A stretch of 64,000 bases of DNA from Desulfitobacterium hafniense DCB-2 (GCF_000021925.1 NC_011830.1:2070501-2134500), one strand, 5' to 3'. Counted from the first letter of the stretch, positions 33,324-42,529 are shown. A program made the numbers and translations. Notes: generated by a model from the sequence alone, not told the origin.

Positions 33324-35897
33324 TTAGAGAATAATCCGCTGGGGTTTTTGCACATCGGCGATTAGGGAGGCGCCGGAATATTTCTCCATATTGCAGACGC
33401 AGCTGTTCCAGCCGGAGACCCCTTGGCCGGTGGAGACCGGTCCGCAGAGAATATTGTCCGCTCCTCCGGTATCGATGCCGGTTTTTTCATCCATATCGAC
33501 CCAGGAGCCATGGGGCAGACCAATGACGCCGGGCATAAAGCGATCGGTAAGGCAGGCGGTGCGCAGGGTTTTGCCGTGCTGGCTGGTTAGTAAGACCGTA
33601 TCCCCATCGGCAAGCCCTTTTTCCTTGGCATCCTGGGTGCTGATGTAGACCGGATTGGGCCAGGTTTCTCTGAGCCACTGCACATTATCGAAGACGGTGT
33701 GGGAGCGGCGGAGGTAGTGGGGATTGATCACCTGGTAAGGATAGTCGCCTTTGATTTTGCCCTGCCAGTCTTTAAAGGTTGCCTCATAGCCTTCCACAGG
33801 GGGAATATGAGTGGGTATGGGCTTGATCTCACTATAGCCCATAGCATTGACCGTGTCGGCCAATACCTGTGAGTAGAATTCGAATTTACCGCTGGCGGAA
33901 GGACGGGGATTGGCCTCGGGATCGTCGCAGAAATCCTTAAAGGCGATGTAGCCGTAGTTATCTCCCGGTTTTCGCTCAATCTGATAGAGTCCTTTTTCCT
34001 GGAATTCCTTGAGGCTGATCTGGCCTTGCTGTGGTTTGCCCTGGACACCCCACTGGGCAATGTCTTCTGCCGTAATGGTGACAAGGGGAGCGGCCGTTTT
34101 ACCATCGGGCAAAATGACGGTGCTGCCGGCGATTTGGTTGAAGAACTGCTGCTTGGCGTCGATGGGAAAGGCTTTAGAAGCATCTACACCCAGGCGTTTG
34201 GCCAGTTCTCTGGCAATCCATTCATCACTTTGGGCCTCGTAGAGAGGCTCGGTAATTTGGGAATACATGATCAACATTTCACGATTACCGGTCAAAAAAC
34301 CGCCGATTTTTTCCCATTCCGTGGTGACGGGGAGGACAAAATCGGAATACTTGGCGTTAGTGGTGAGGAACTGACCGTGACTGACGACCAAATCCACTTT
34401 GCGGTGAGCTTCGATCCCTTTGGTCATGCCGTCGGCAGATTGGAGCCGGGCATTATTATCATGGTAGATGAGGCGGATATCGATATCTCTCATTTCGCCC
34501 TTCAGGAATTTTTTGTTGCCTGTAAAATTGTATTTGCCATCGACGATGGCCCGCCACATTTCGGTATGGTTGATACTGTCTTTGACAGGATTGTCTACAG
34601 TAGGCAGGCCGTTTTTACCCGGAGATACTAAGGTATCCCCGCCGTTAGCGGCACCGCTGTGGCAGCTCACTCCGCACATATGCCCTGATTTCCCCATATG
34701 GCCTGTCATGGCCCCGAGAATCATCGCCATTTGCGGCAAGTTGTCGGCATTTTGTGTTCTTCCGGCAGACCAGGCATAGAGAAGGGCTACTTTTTTGTTT
34801 TTGTTCATGGCCCGGGCCAGATAGCGGATTCTGTCCGGGGCGACGCCGCTGATTTCGGCAGCCCATTCCGCATTTTTGGGGACACCGTCATAGGTGCCGA
34901 GAACATAGTCTTTGAAGTTGTCCTTGGCATCGGTGCCCGGGGGCATGGAGTCGGCGTCAAAGCCTATGGTATATTTTTTGAGGAAATCCCAGTCGATTAA
35001 GGGGTTTTTGACGGGATCATCCTCGACGATTAAGGTGTGGGCCACCCCAATCATCAGAGCTGTATCCGTAGCCGGCCGGGTGGGAATCCAATCGGCTTCC
35101 AGCAGGCCGTAGGAATCATTATAAAAGGGATCAATGGCGATAAAATCGGCTCCGGCTTTTTTAACCTGAAGGAAATGATAGACCGGATTACCGGCGGAGC
35201 TCCAGGCAGGATTCATATTGAACATAATCACCGTGTCACAATTGCGCATATCCAGCCTGTCATTGATGCTGTCACCGCTGGAGGAGCTGAAACCGACGGG
35301 ACCCGGGGTATAAGTCCATGAACCCAGTGAAGTTGTCCCCCAATTGGCTACATAGCCGCCATAGAGGGCCAGAACTTTGGCAGCGGGGCCGCCGTCGGCA
35401 AAGAAAGCACGATTGCCTTGTTCGGACTTGATGCGTTTAATTTCGCCGGCGATGGAGTCCAGGGCTTCATCCCAGGAGATTCTCACCCATTCATCCCGGC
35501 CCCGGAGCTCTTTCTTGCCCCCGCCCGGTTCCCAGTTTTTTCTCTTCATCGGGTATTTTAAGCGATCGGCGCCAAAGACTTGCTGCCGTTGGGAGCGTCC
35601 CCGCACGCAGGCCCGTTGTTGCGGATAGTCCGGGCTGTCCGGGTGGGTGTCGTCGGTTTTTTGCCGGATGACCACCCCATCCACCACATAGGCCTTGTTA
35701 AGACATCGCCCGCCGCAGTTATGCCAGCAGGCGGCGGTGATCCATTTGCCTTCTTTGCCGGCGGCTTGATCGGCTGTGGCCTGGGTTAAGCTGCTGCCGC
35801 AGCCGGTAAGAGACAGGCCGGCGGTGGCGGCGGCACTGGCTAAAATGAAGGAGCGTCGACTTAATTTAGCATTGGTGATTCGATCGATCAAATCCAT
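33324..35897 (-). CDS. dmsA: DMSO-reductase-family molybdopterin oxidoreductase (DmsA-like), copy 2
   Basis: 857 residues, with Tat signal LSRRSFILA and lipobox-like LSLTGC. The [4Fe-4S] site and cofactor domains are as in copy 1. From SEIKPIPTH to the end (about 215 residues) it is identical to copy 1. Upstream of that point many substitutions occur, including the probable metal-ligand loop (VGFSSSSGDSINDRLD against IGYSPESNSGINDRLD) and the substrate-channel regions (VANWGTTSLGSW against VPHWGTTSRGNW). The two enzymes may therefore differ in substrate while sharing partner surfaces. Confidence 0.9.
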   Translation of the reverse strand: MDLIDRITNAKLSRRSFILASAAATAGLSLTGCGSSLTQATADQAAGKEGKWITAACWHNCGGRCLNKAYVVDGVVIRQKTDDTHPDSPDYPQQRACVRGRSQRQQVFGADRLKYPMKRKNWEPGGGKKELRGRDEWVRISWDEALDSIAGEIKRIKSEQGNRAFFADGGPAAKVLALYGGYVANWGTTSLGSWTYTPGPVGFSSSSGDSINDRLDMRNCDTVIMFNMNPAWSSAGNPVYHFLQVKKAGADFIAIDPFYNDSYGLLEADWIPTRPATDTALMIGVAHTLIVEDDPVKNPLIDWDFLKKYTIGFDADSMPPGTDAKDNFKDYVLGTYDGVPKNAEWAAEISGVAPDRIRYLARAMNKNKKVALLYAWSAGRTQNADNLPQMAMILGAMTGHMGKSGHMCGVSCHSGAANGGDTLVSPGKNGLPTVDNPVKDSINHTEMWRAIVDGKYNFTGNKKFLKGEMRDIDIRLIYHDNNARLQSADGMTKGIEAHRKVDLVVSHGQFLTTNAKYSDFVLPVTTEWEKIGGFLTGNREMLIMYSQITEPLYEAQSDEWIARELAKRLGVDASKAFPIDAKQQFFNQIAGSTVILPDGKTAAPLVTITAEDIAQWGVQGKPQQGQISLKEFQEKGLYQIERKPGDNYGYIAFKDFCDDPEANPRPSASGKFEFYSQVLADTVNAMGYSEIKPIPTHIPPVEGYEATFKDWQGKIKGDYPYQVINPHYLRRSHTVFDNVQWLRETWPNPVYISTQDAKEKGLADGDTVLLTSQHGKTLRTACLTDRFMPGVIGLPHGSWVDMDEKTGIDTGGADNILCGPVSTGQGVSGWNSCVCNMEKYSGASLIADVQKPQRIIL

Positions 35898-35997
35898 ACT
35901 GTTAGGCCTCCTTTAAATTATTATATAGTGAAAATTATTACAAAATGAGCTGAACATAACCTCCTTTCTCTGCCCGCCGTGGGGGTCATTTCGTATT

Positions 35998-36075
35998 GTG
36001 AAAAGTTCGACTAATTAAATTATAGCAGTAAAATCTTAACGAATTATTATTAATCATTAACATAATATTAAATTT
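35998..36075 (-). promoter_or_regulatory. dms copy 2 promoter with the same conserved footprint
   Basis: TATAAT on the minus strand (36024-36019) and TTATT-AATC-ATTAA (36047-36060) keep the same 41.5-bp geometry as in copy 1. The flanking DNA between this block and the start codon has diverged (for example the G-rich run near 35980), so the block stands out as conserved. Confidence 0.5.
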
Positions 36076-36180
36076 GATTTTGGTCCCGAGTCGGGGATCA
36101 GAAGAATAGAGGAAGGCGCAGCGCAGGCCGGAGAGGTTCACACAGATTATCGCGAAAGCTTAGGAGAATTGTCTGACCTC

Positions 36181-36252
36181 TTGAATGGCCAGCTACTCTA
36201 TGTTATTATATAGTGGTATTCAATATAATTGATTACCAATGCTGTTGAATAC
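36181..36252 (+). promoter_or_regulatory. Promoter and dyad of the DrrAB-like ABC operon
   Basis: TTGAAT (36181-36186), 17 bp, TATTAT (36204-36209). Just downstream GTATTCAA (36216-36223) and TTGAATAC (36245-36252) form an inverted repeat with a 21-bp gap, a possible repressor site. GAGGGAG precedes the start codon at 36290. Confidence 0.55.
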
Positions 36253-36289
36253 TGCGAAAATATTATTTTGGCGATGAGGGAGTGATTGC

Positions 36290-37270
36290 ATGTCCAATGC
36301 TATTGAAATTACGGACTTGAGAAAGAGCTTTTCGGTCAAAGCAAAAGGCAGAATCATCAAAGTGGAAGCGGTGCGTGGTGTCACGCTGGCGGTGAAACGA
36401 GGTGAGATTTTTGGCTTTCTCGGTCCTAACGGAGCGGGAAAAACCACAACCCTGCGTATGCTGACAACACTTCTGCCGATTGATGAAGGTAAAGGGACTA
36501 TTTGCGGATATGATCTTGTGGGTCAGCCCCAGGAAGTGCGGCGCCATATTGGCTATGTCAGCCAGTTGGGCGGGGCGGACTGGGAAGCAACGGGGCGCGA
36601 AAACCTGATCCTGGCCGGGCAGCTATACGGAATGAAACGGCATGATGCTGAACAACGTACCGGGGAGTTGCTGGCCGTATTTGAATTAGCCGAGCTGGCG
36701 GATCGGGTGGTGAGGACCTATTCCGGAGGACAAAGACGCCGGCTGGAAATCGCCCTGGGCATGATCAACCGGCCGGAAGTACTGTTCCTCGATGAACCGA
36801 CAACGGGGCTTGACCCGCAGAACCGTGCCAATCTTTGGGAGCAAATCCGCAAACTGAAAGAAGGCGGCACGACGATCTTCCTGACGACTCATTACCTGGA
36901 TGAAGCGGATGCTTTAAGCGACCGGCTGGCTATTATGGATTGCGGAATCATCGTGGCCGAGGGGACCCCCCAGGAGCTCAAGGAGCAGATTTCCGGCGAC
37001 GTTATTCAAATCCGGCTTGCCGACGATCGGACCCAACAAGCAAAGAGACTATTTGACAAAGTGAGCTTTATCAATGAAATCCGTCTTGAAGGGGAGGACA
37101 TCTATCTTTATGCTAAGAACGGAGCTCAGGTTCTGCCCCGCATCTTTGAAATGCTGGAAGCCGAAGGTGTCCAAACCCAATCGGTCAGCATAGCCACCCC
37201 ATCCCTGGATGATGTGTTTCTTAAACAAACGGGAAGACTGTTGCGTGATGGAAAGGAGGACATAGCATGA
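36290..37270 (+). CDS. ABC-2 type exporter ATPase (DrrA-like)
   Basis: 326 residues: an ATPase domain (1-235) with Walker A GPNGAGKTT, signature YSGGQRRRLEIA, Walker B VLFLDEPTTGLDP and H-loop TTHYLDEA, then a C-terminal extension (about 240-326: DVIQIRLADDRTQ... TPSLDDVFLKQTG) typical of daunorubicin-resistance-type ATPases. It overlaps the permease gene by 4 nt (ATGA). Expected to drive drug or lipid-like efflux; the cargo is unknown. Confidence 0.9.
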   Translation: MSNAIEITDLRKSFSVKAKGRIIKVEAVRGVTLAVKRGEIFGFLGPNGAGKTTTLRMLTTLLPIDEGKGTICGYDLVGQPQEVRRHIGYVSQLGGADWEATGRENLILAGQLYGMKRHDAEQRTGELLAVFELAELADRVVRTYSGGQRRRLEIALGMINRPEVLFLDEPTTGLDPQNRANLWEQIRKLKEGGTTIFLTTHYLDEADALSDRLAIMDCGIIVAEGTPQELKEQISGDVIQIRLADDRTQQAKRLFDKVSFINEIRLEGEDIYLYAKNGAQVLPRIFEMLEAEGVQTQSVSIATPSLDDVFLKQTGRLLRDGKEDIA

Positions 37271-38019
37271 AAATCGCTCTTGAAACAGGACTGCTTTGCC
37301 GGCGGAGGCTTTTGGAGCAAATCCGCTCGCCCATTTGGCTGTTTATGGGGCTGACAACACCCTTGCTCTATCTTGCTTTGTTTGCACCTCTTTTGGGCGG
37401 GCTGCCTACAGTTGGTGGCGCAGGTGTCGCCGATGCTTTCGTACCCGGCTTGCTGGCCTTGTTTGCCTTAAGCAGCGGGACCGGGATAGGCTGGATCATC
37501 AATCATGAGCTGAAGACAGGGATTATCGAACGCTTCAGGGTTTCACCGGTCAGCCGCTTTTCCCTGCTGATGGGAAATGTGCTGAAAGACATCGTTACCT
37601 TTTTGCTGCCGGCCCTGATCGTGATCATTGTTGTCAGCTTTGCCGGATTTCATATTCACGCCGGCGGGCTTGCCGTACTGCTGGTGCTGCTTTGCCTGCT
37701 GACAGCGGTGGTATCTGCCGCAAGCAGCAGTCTGGGGCTTGTAGCCAAGGACATTGGTACCATAGCCGCTGTGGTCACAGGGTTGCAGCTTCCCGTAACC
37801 CTGCTGGCAGGGGTTTTGCTGCCTATTTCCCTTGGACCGGCCTGGCTGCAGGTGCTGGCTCATCTGAATCCCCTGTACTATGTGGTGGAAGCTTCCCGCG
37901 TCCTGGCCGGCGGCACAATTTGGGATGGGAAAGTTTTTTGGGCCTTTGGGGTGATGATACCCTTACTGGGGATCACCCTCAGCTGGGCAGTCAATGTCTA
38001 TAGAAAAGCTGTGGCCTAA
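37267..38019 (+). CDS. ABC-2 type exporter permease (DrrB-like)
   Basis: 250 residues with six hydrophobic segments and the ABC-2 family pattern (GIIERFRVSPVSRFSLLMGNVLKD after helix 2; LPVTLLAGVLLPISLGPAWLQVLAHLNPLYYVVEA near the end). Translationally coupled to the ATPase gene. The two form a complete exporter. No regulator gene is adjacent, though an operator-like dyad lies in the promoter. Confidence 0.88.
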   Translation: MKIALETGLLCRRRLLEQIRSPIWLFMGLTTPLLYLALFAPLLGGLPTVGGAGVADAFVPGLLALFALSSGTGIGWIINHELKTGIIERFRVSPVSRFSLLMGNVLKDIVTFLLPALIVIIVVSFAGFHIHAGGLAVLLVLLCLLTAVVSAASSSLGLVAKDIGTIAAVVTGLQLPVTLLAGVLLPISLGPAWLQVLAHLNPLYYVVEASRVLAGGTIWDGKVFWAFGVMIPLLGITLSWAVNVYRKAVA

Positions 38020-38135
38020 ACCCTCATTGGAACCTCCCCCGCAGGGGCCGGGTCGGGAAATTGTAGCCAGGCACAAGGGCAGGGCCCGGTTGCCTTGGTG
38101 AAGATAAGGTGAAATAGGAAAGTTCTCACTGCTCC

Positions 38136-38173
38136 TTGACGCATTAGGACGGATGGGCTAAACTAAAATTAGT
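38136..38173 (+). promoter_or_regulatory. Promoter and dyad of the MATE gene
   Basis: TTGACG (38136-38141), 17 bp, TAAACT (38159-38164). ACTAA-AA-TTAGT (38162-38173) overlaps the -10/start region. GGATGGGCTAA and GGTTGGGCTAA are also directly repeated (38151 and 38176 areas). A binding site for the TetR protein encoded downstream is inferred. Confidence 0.6.
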
Positions 38174-38199
38174 ACGGTTGGGCTAATGGAGGTGGCGGT

Positions 38200-39618
38200 A
38201 TGCCGTCCGTCAAAATGAATCAAGGGAATAACGTGCTGGGTACGCAGCCGATCCCCGGCATGATCTGGAAATTTGCCATTCCGGCGATCATTAGTGCTAT
38301 GACCAATCAGGTCTATAATCTCATTGCTCAGGTCTATATCGGCTGGAGTGTAGGGGATCTAGGCATAGCGGCCACCAATGTGGCTTTTCCCCTGGCGATC
38401 CTGATTACTGCTCTTTCCGCCTTGTTTGGGATGGGGGGCGCGGCGAAGTTCGGCCTTTATATGGGTCAGGGCAAGCCGGAGGAAGCAAGCCAAACTATTG
38501 GCAATGCCCTTGTTTTAATGGTGGTCAGCGGTTTGGCAGTCAGCATCGCCGCAACGGTTTTCCTGCGGCCCTTGCTGTATGCCTTTGGGGCCACCGAGGC
38601 GATTATGACGTATGCTATACCCTATACCCTGATCACCAACATCGGTATTCCTTTCGGAATTCTGGCGGTAGGAGCATCTTACCTGATCCGGGCCGATGGC
38701 AGCCCGTCCTTTTCCATGCTGGTCGTACTATCAGGGGTGATCTTTAATCTGATCGCTGCGCCTGTGTTTCTGTTTGGGTTGGAGATGGGGATTGGGGGAG
38801 TTGCTTTGGCTACGACCCTGGGGCAAATGCTGTCCAGCGCGGTGGCCATTTACTACCTGCGCGTAAAATTCAAGTCTGTTTCTTTAAAGAGAGAAGGTTT
38901 CCAGCTGCGGGGTGCTGTGATCAAAGGGGTTTGTGCCTTGGGATCTGCCGCATTTTTCACCCATTTGGCTGCGGCGGCAGTGCAGATTGTCCAAAGCAAT
39001 GCCTTGCGCTATTATGGTGCTCAATCCATATACGGAAGCGAGGCCACCCTGGCCGCGGCGGGAGCGGTGATCAAGGTCATGGCTTTCCTCATGTCGGTGG
39101 TGATCGGGATATCCCTTGGCTGCCAGCCTATATTTAGTTATAATTATGGCAGCAAGCGGTATGACCGGGTCAAAGAAGCTTATAAGCTGGCGGTTTCCTA
39201 TGCCACGATGGTTTCGGTCATCGCTTTTTTGTGCATCCAGATCTTCCCCCGCCCTATATTGAGCATTTTCGGGTCCGGCAACCCTTTGTTTTATGATTTT
39301 GCCGTTCAGTACATGCATATCTACCTGTTTATGACCTTCGCCAACGGAATTCAGCCGGTGACCTCAACCTTCTTTTCTTCGATTGGCAAAGCCAGGATGG
39401 GTTTTTGGATGTCCCTGGTGCGGCAGGTTATACTCTTGATGCCCTTGCTGCTGATTCTGCCCATCTTTTGGGGAATCAACGGCGTTTTATGGGCCGGACC
39501 TCTGGCGGACGGCATTGCGGTGGTTTTGGTTATCCTGTTTGCAGCCAGGGAAATGCGCATCATGACCGGGCTGCAGCTTAAGCAAGTACCGGATGCGGGG
39601 ATTGCCAGGAATAGTTGA
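38200..39618 (+). CDS. MATE-family efflux transporter
   Basis: 472 residues with twelve predicted membrane helices in two homologous halves, beginning NVLGTQPIPGMIWKFAIPAIISAMTNQVYNLIAQVYIG, the usual MATE N-terminus. It is an antiporter driven by Na+ or H+ that expels cationic drugs. GGAGGTGG lies upstream of the ATG. The gene after it encodes a TetR regulator in the same orientation, so local control is likely. Specificity cannot be read from sequence. Confidence 0.92.
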   Translation: MPSVKMNQGNNVLGTQPIPGMIWKFAIPAIISAMTNQVYNLIAQVYIGWSVGDLGIAATNVAFPLAILITALSALFGMGGAAKFGLYMGQGKPEEASQTIGNALVLMVVSGLAVSIAATVFLRPLLYAFGATEAIMTYAIPYTLITNIGIPFGILAVGASYLIRADGSPSFSMLVVLSGVIFNLIAAPVFLFGLEMGIGGVALATTLGQMLSSAVAIYYLRVKFKSVSLKREGFQLRGAVIKGVCALGSAAFFTHLAAAAVQIVQSNALRYYGAQSIYGSEATLAAAGAVIKVMAFLMSVVIGISLGCQPIFSYNYGSKRYDRVKEAYKLAVSYATMVSVIAFLCIQIFPRPILSIFGSGNPLFYDFAVQYMHIYLFMTFANGIQPVTSTFFSSIGKARMGFWMSLVRQVILLMPLLLILPIFWGINGVLWAGPLADGIAVVLVILFAAREMRIMTGLQLKQVPDAGIARNS

Positions 39619-39690
39619 GGAACGCTTAAGGAATAGCTATAGAAGTAGGTTAGAGGAATAGCTATAGGAATGGATTGTAGGGAGTAATTA
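39618..39690 (+). repeat. Imperfect tandem repeat after the MATE gene
   Basis: Units of the form GAATAGCTATAG(A/G)A recur (near 39631, 39656 and, degenerate, 39680) starting right after the MATE stop. Non-coding. Confidence 0.7.
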
Positions 39691-39701
39691 TAGGAGCAGT
39701 C

Positions 39702-40301
39702 ATGATGGAAAACAGCACAAAACAGGAAATATTGAAAACAGCGAAGGACTTATTTAATCAACGAGGTTTCAATGCCGTATCTCTGCGCGATATTTCAGGC
39801 GTCATGGGAATCAGCAAGGGAAATCTGACCTATCATTTTAAAAAGAAAGAAGACATTATTGAAGCGATCCTTGATGAAATGTCCGGTCAGTACCGGCCTC
39901 CGCAAGTTCCCCAATCACTGGGCGAAATGAACGCTCTGTTTATGCATCTTCAGACGCTGGTGAAAGACAATGCCTTTTATTTCTGGCACCATGCCCAGCT
40001 TGCTCAAGTGTCCCCCAAAATACGGGAACAGCAGAGCAAGGTCTATCAAACCAACACCAAATTGTTCAGGCAGGCCTTTGCTGTCTTCAATAAAGATGGA
40101 GTGCTCCTTGACGAGCATTTTCTCGGTCAGTATGAACAAATCATCGACTCCCTGCTGCTGGCCTGCATTTATTGGATACCCTTTGGTGAGTTAAAGCAAA
40201 AGGTTGGGCAGCCGGCCACATTTCAACGGCAGGCCTGGGGGTTGCTCTATCCCTTGCTTACAGAAAAGGGGAAGAAGCTGTTGCAGGAGATCATAGGATA
40301 G
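39702..40301 (+). CDS. TetR/AcrR-family regulator next to the MATE pump
   Basis: 199 residues with an N-terminal HTH (residues 6-55: KQEILKTAKDLFNQRGFNAVSLRDI, SKGNLTYHFKKKEDI) and a ligand domain. Two adjacent ATGs (39702, 39705); TAGGAGC lies upstream. The HTH-loop form GNLTYHFKKKEDI resembles regulators of lipid or drug efflux genes. It is probably co-transcribed with or autoregulates alongside the MATE gene. A long hairpin follows its stop. Confidence 0.88.
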   Translation: MMENSTKQEILKTAKDLFNQRGFNAVSLRDISGVMGISKGNLTYHFKKKEDIIEAILDEMSGQYRPPQVPQSLGEMNALFMHLQTLVKDNAFYFWHHAQLAQVSPKIREQQSKVYQTNTKLFRQAFAVFNKDGVLLDEHFLGQYEQIIDSLLLACIYWIPFGELKQKVGQPATFQRQAWGLLYPLLTEKGKKLLQEIIG

Positions 40302-40324
40302 ATTAGGCACTGTGTTAAAATTCA

Positions 40325-40371
40325 GCTGTTTTAAAAATGAGGAAGCAGGCTTCGTCATTTTTAAAAACAGC
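40325..40371 (+). terminator. Long hairpin after the TetR gene
   Basis: GCTGTTTTAAAAATGA with GGAAGC pairs with GCTTC-G-TCATTTTTAAAAACAGC, nearly perfect over about 21 bp, followed by GATTTTTA. Confidence 0.78.
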
Positions 40372-40464
40372 CGATTTTTAAACTGGAGGGGTGTTAATCT
40401 ATTTGCAATGTGAAATGTGCTATGATATCCTTAATCTATCCTTAAGAACAGGAGGTACAGAACG

Positions 40465-40536
40465 ATGTGTAACACTGAATTGATCGCGAAGAACCACAAA
40501 TTAAATCCAGAAATTCAGGAGGGGGCACATCTTTAG
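40465..40536 (+). CDS. Leader peptide (23 aa) of the ABC-F gene
   Basis: ATG 40465 with a full AGGAGGT 9 nt upstream opens a 23-residue peptide beginning MCNTELIAKNHK and ending EGAHL. It lies 143 nt ahead of the ABC-F start, with a terminator hairpin in between. Leader peptides in this position sense ribosome stalling in inducible ABC-F resistance genes. Confidence 0.65.
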   Translation: MCNTELIAKNHKLNPEIQEGAHL

Positions 40537-40606
40537 TTTGCTGACTGTTTTTTCCTATACCTTTTCTTAGGCTATTAATCCAGTTACAAAATCCGGTTAA
40601 GCAACC

Positions 40607-40637
40607 AAGACGAAGATGTTCTCTATCGTCTTTTTTT
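40607..40637 (+). terminator. Attenuator terminator of the ABC-F gene
   Basis: AAGACGA (40607-40613) pairs with TCGTCTT (40626-40632), extended by AGA/TCT, and is followed by seven T residues (40631-40637). It lies 41 nt before the ABC-F start and after the leader ORF, so read-through must be controlled. An antiterminator pairing was not worked out. Confidence 0.75.
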
Positions 40638-40678
40638 GTGCCCTTCTCCCCAGAACATTAAAAAAGGAGCTAGGGCAA

Positions 40679-42412
40679 ATGAATATAGTATTTGAGGGAG
40701 TGTCTAAAAGTTATCATGACAGGATGGTCCTGCAAAATGTCAGCGGTGGCATAAATCAAGGGGAGAAGGTTGGTCTGATTGGCAGCAATGGCATAGGGAA
40801 AACGACCCTTGCCAGGATCCTGGCCGGTGCGGAAACCCCGGATCAGGGCAGCATTGAGTATACGCCCCCTAATGGGCTGATCATCTATCTGCAGCAATAC
40901 TCCGATTTTCAACCAGGTGCCTCCGTGTATGAGGAACTCTATCAAGCAGTCAGTAAAAATGCCAATGTCTACGGACCGCTGGACACCATGGTAAAGAAAT
41001 CCCTGCATCAATTCGAGGTCCATGAATCTTTGTGGGGGCTCCCGGCAGCAAGTTTGAGCGGCGGCGAAAAAACCAAGCTGATGCTCTGTAAAACCCTGAC
41101 CAGGGATTTTGACTTGCTGATTCTTGATGAGCCTACCAATCATTTGGATATGGATAGTGCGGCGACCTTGGCAAGGATTATCAAAGGGATCAAACAATCT
41201 GTTTTAATCCTGTCCCACAACCGGTACCTGCTGGACCGTGTGGCAGACCGGATCTGGGAACTGACGCCCTCAGGTTTGAAAGCCTATAAAGGCAATTACT
41301 CCGCATATAAAACCCAAAAAGAAAATGAAGAGAAGCATACCGCCAAAGAGTATGAAAAGCAGCAATTGCGAATCAGGCAGTTGACCGAAGGGATTCGCCA
41401 GCGAAGAAGCTGGCTGGCCGGCGCTCAAAAAAACTCCGACTATAAGAATGCCGCCAAAACTCAGGCCAGCGCCATTAAAGCCAAAGAAAAAGAGCTGGCC
41501 CGGTTATTAAGCAACAAAATCCCCAAACCCCGGCAAGCCCTCCTCCCGGCCTTTGACTTTATCAACAAATTTCCTGTTCAGAACCAGAAGCTGTCGCCCC
41601 TTGTCATACGCGCCAGCCAATTAACGAAGGCCTATGGAGACCATACCGTCTTTACCGATGTATCCTTTACCATGGGCAGGGGTGAAAAGGCAGCTTTGCT
41701 GGGGGATAATGGAGCGGGAAAAACCACGCTTTTAAAAATTCTCTGTGGGGTTGACCGCGATTTTCAAGGACAGCTCTCCCTGGACCCGGCTCTGCGCATC
41801 GGTTACTTTTCCCAGGAATTTGAAGAACTTGACCTGGGCGGTACGATCCTGGAAAACATGAAAACCTTCGATAAATCGGCAGAAAATATCCGAACCCTGC
41901 TGGCCTGCCTTCTCTTCAGGAAAAACGATGTTTTTAAAAAGGTTAAGGGGCTGAGTATGGGGGAAAGGTGCCGGGTCGCCATGGCCAGGCTGATTCTCTC
42001 CGGAGCCAATTTTCTGGTTTTGGATGAACCGACCAATTATTTGGATATGGGGGCTAAGGAAAAAATCGAAGCGGTCCTGGAGCGCTATGCAGGCGGCATT
42101 TTGTTGGTTTCTCACGATGGGTATTTTGTCCAAAGGATGGCCACGAAAATTATGCGGTTGGAGCAGGGAGCGTTAAAGATCTATGAGGGAAATTATGATG
42201 ATTATCTGCGCAAGAGAAAAAATGAAGGGGCACAGAATAAGGGCGGGTTGGATTTGGTGACAATTCGCAACCGCATTCTCCAGCTTGAATGTGACTTGGC
42301 CTGCCTCGGCGGAAAGCTCAATCAAAGATTGGGAGAAGAGGATAAAAAAAGCCTTCATGAAGAGTATCTGCGCAAAGCCCAAGAGGTGAATGCCTTACGA
42401 AAACTTTTGTAA
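40679..42412 (+). CDS. ABC-F ATPase, probable antibiotic-resistance ribosome protector
   Basis: 577 residues from the ATG at 40679 (AAAAAGGAG upstream); an in-frame start at 40616 would lie within the terminator. Two ATPase domains without membrane helices: Walker A GSNGIGKTT and GDNGAGKTT, signatures LSGGEKTKLMLC and LSMGERCRVAMA (second one altered from LSGGE), Walker B LLILDEPTNHLD and FLVLDEPTNYLD. The charged linker between them (about 225-300: KEYEKQQLRIRQLTEGIRQRRSW) is the helix pair that reaches the ribosomal tRNA site. The C-terminus carries a coiled extension. The leader-peptide attenuator supports an antibiotic-inducible resistance role of the Vga/Lsa/Msr kind. Confidence 0.88.
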   Translation: MNIVFEGVSKSYHDRMVLQNVSGGINQGEKVGLIGSNGIGKTTLARILAGAETPDQGSIEYTPPNGLIIYLQQYSDFQPGASVYEELYQAVSKNANVYGPLDTMVKKSLHQFEVHESLWGLPAASLSGGEKTKLMLCKTLTRDFDLLILDEPTNHLDMDSAATLARIIKGIKQSVLILSHNRYLLDRVADRIWELTPSGLKAYKGNYSAYKTQKENEEKHTAKEYEKQQLRIRQLTEGIRQRRSWLAGAQKNSDYKNAAKTQASAIKAKEKELARLLSNKIPKPRQALLPAFDFINKFPVQNQKLSPLVIRASQLTKAYGDHTVFTDVSFTMGRGEKAALLGDNGAGKTTLLKILCGVDRDFQGQLSLDPALRIGYFSQEFEELDLGGTILENMKTFDKSAENIRTLLACLLFRKNDVFKKVKGLSMGERCRVAMARLILSGANFLVLDEPTNYLDMGAKEKIEAVLERYAGGILLVSHDGYFVQRMATKIMRLEQGALKIYEGNYDDYLRKRKNEGAQNKGGLDLVTIRNRILQLECDLACLGGKLNQRLGEEDKKSLHEEYLRKAQEVNALRKLL

Positions 42413-42470
42413 GTATAGGATTAAGAAGCTGTCCTGTAAGTAGAGGATGAAGAAGCGGTCTCCAAGACAG
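42413..42470 (+). repeat. Imperfect direct repeat after the ABC-F gene
   Basis: AAGTATAGGATTAAGAAGC and AAGTAGAGGATGAAGAAGC (starting near 42412 and 42437) follow the stop codon directly. Non-coding. Confidence 0.7.
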
Positions 42471-42482
42471 TGGGAAAAAGCC

Positions 42483-42513
42483 TTGACTCTTACCTTGGAG
42501 GAGGGCTTATGCT
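42483..42513 (+). promoter_or_regulatory. MerR-type promoter with 19-bp spacer
   Basis: TTGACT (42483-42488) and TATGCT (42508-42513) are separated by 19 bp, the overlong spacer characteristic of promoters activated by MerR-family twisting. It lies just ahead of the MerR-family gene, implying autoactivation. Confidence 0.65.
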
Positions 42514-42529
42514 TAACGCGAGGTGAAGA

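Larger units (their letters stand above)
31890..36080. repeat. Segmental duplication, dms copy 2
   Basis: Partner of 23690-27885. Direct orientation makes the intervening DNA, including the hic locus and both IS elements, prone to loss by recombination between the copies. Confidence 0.9.
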
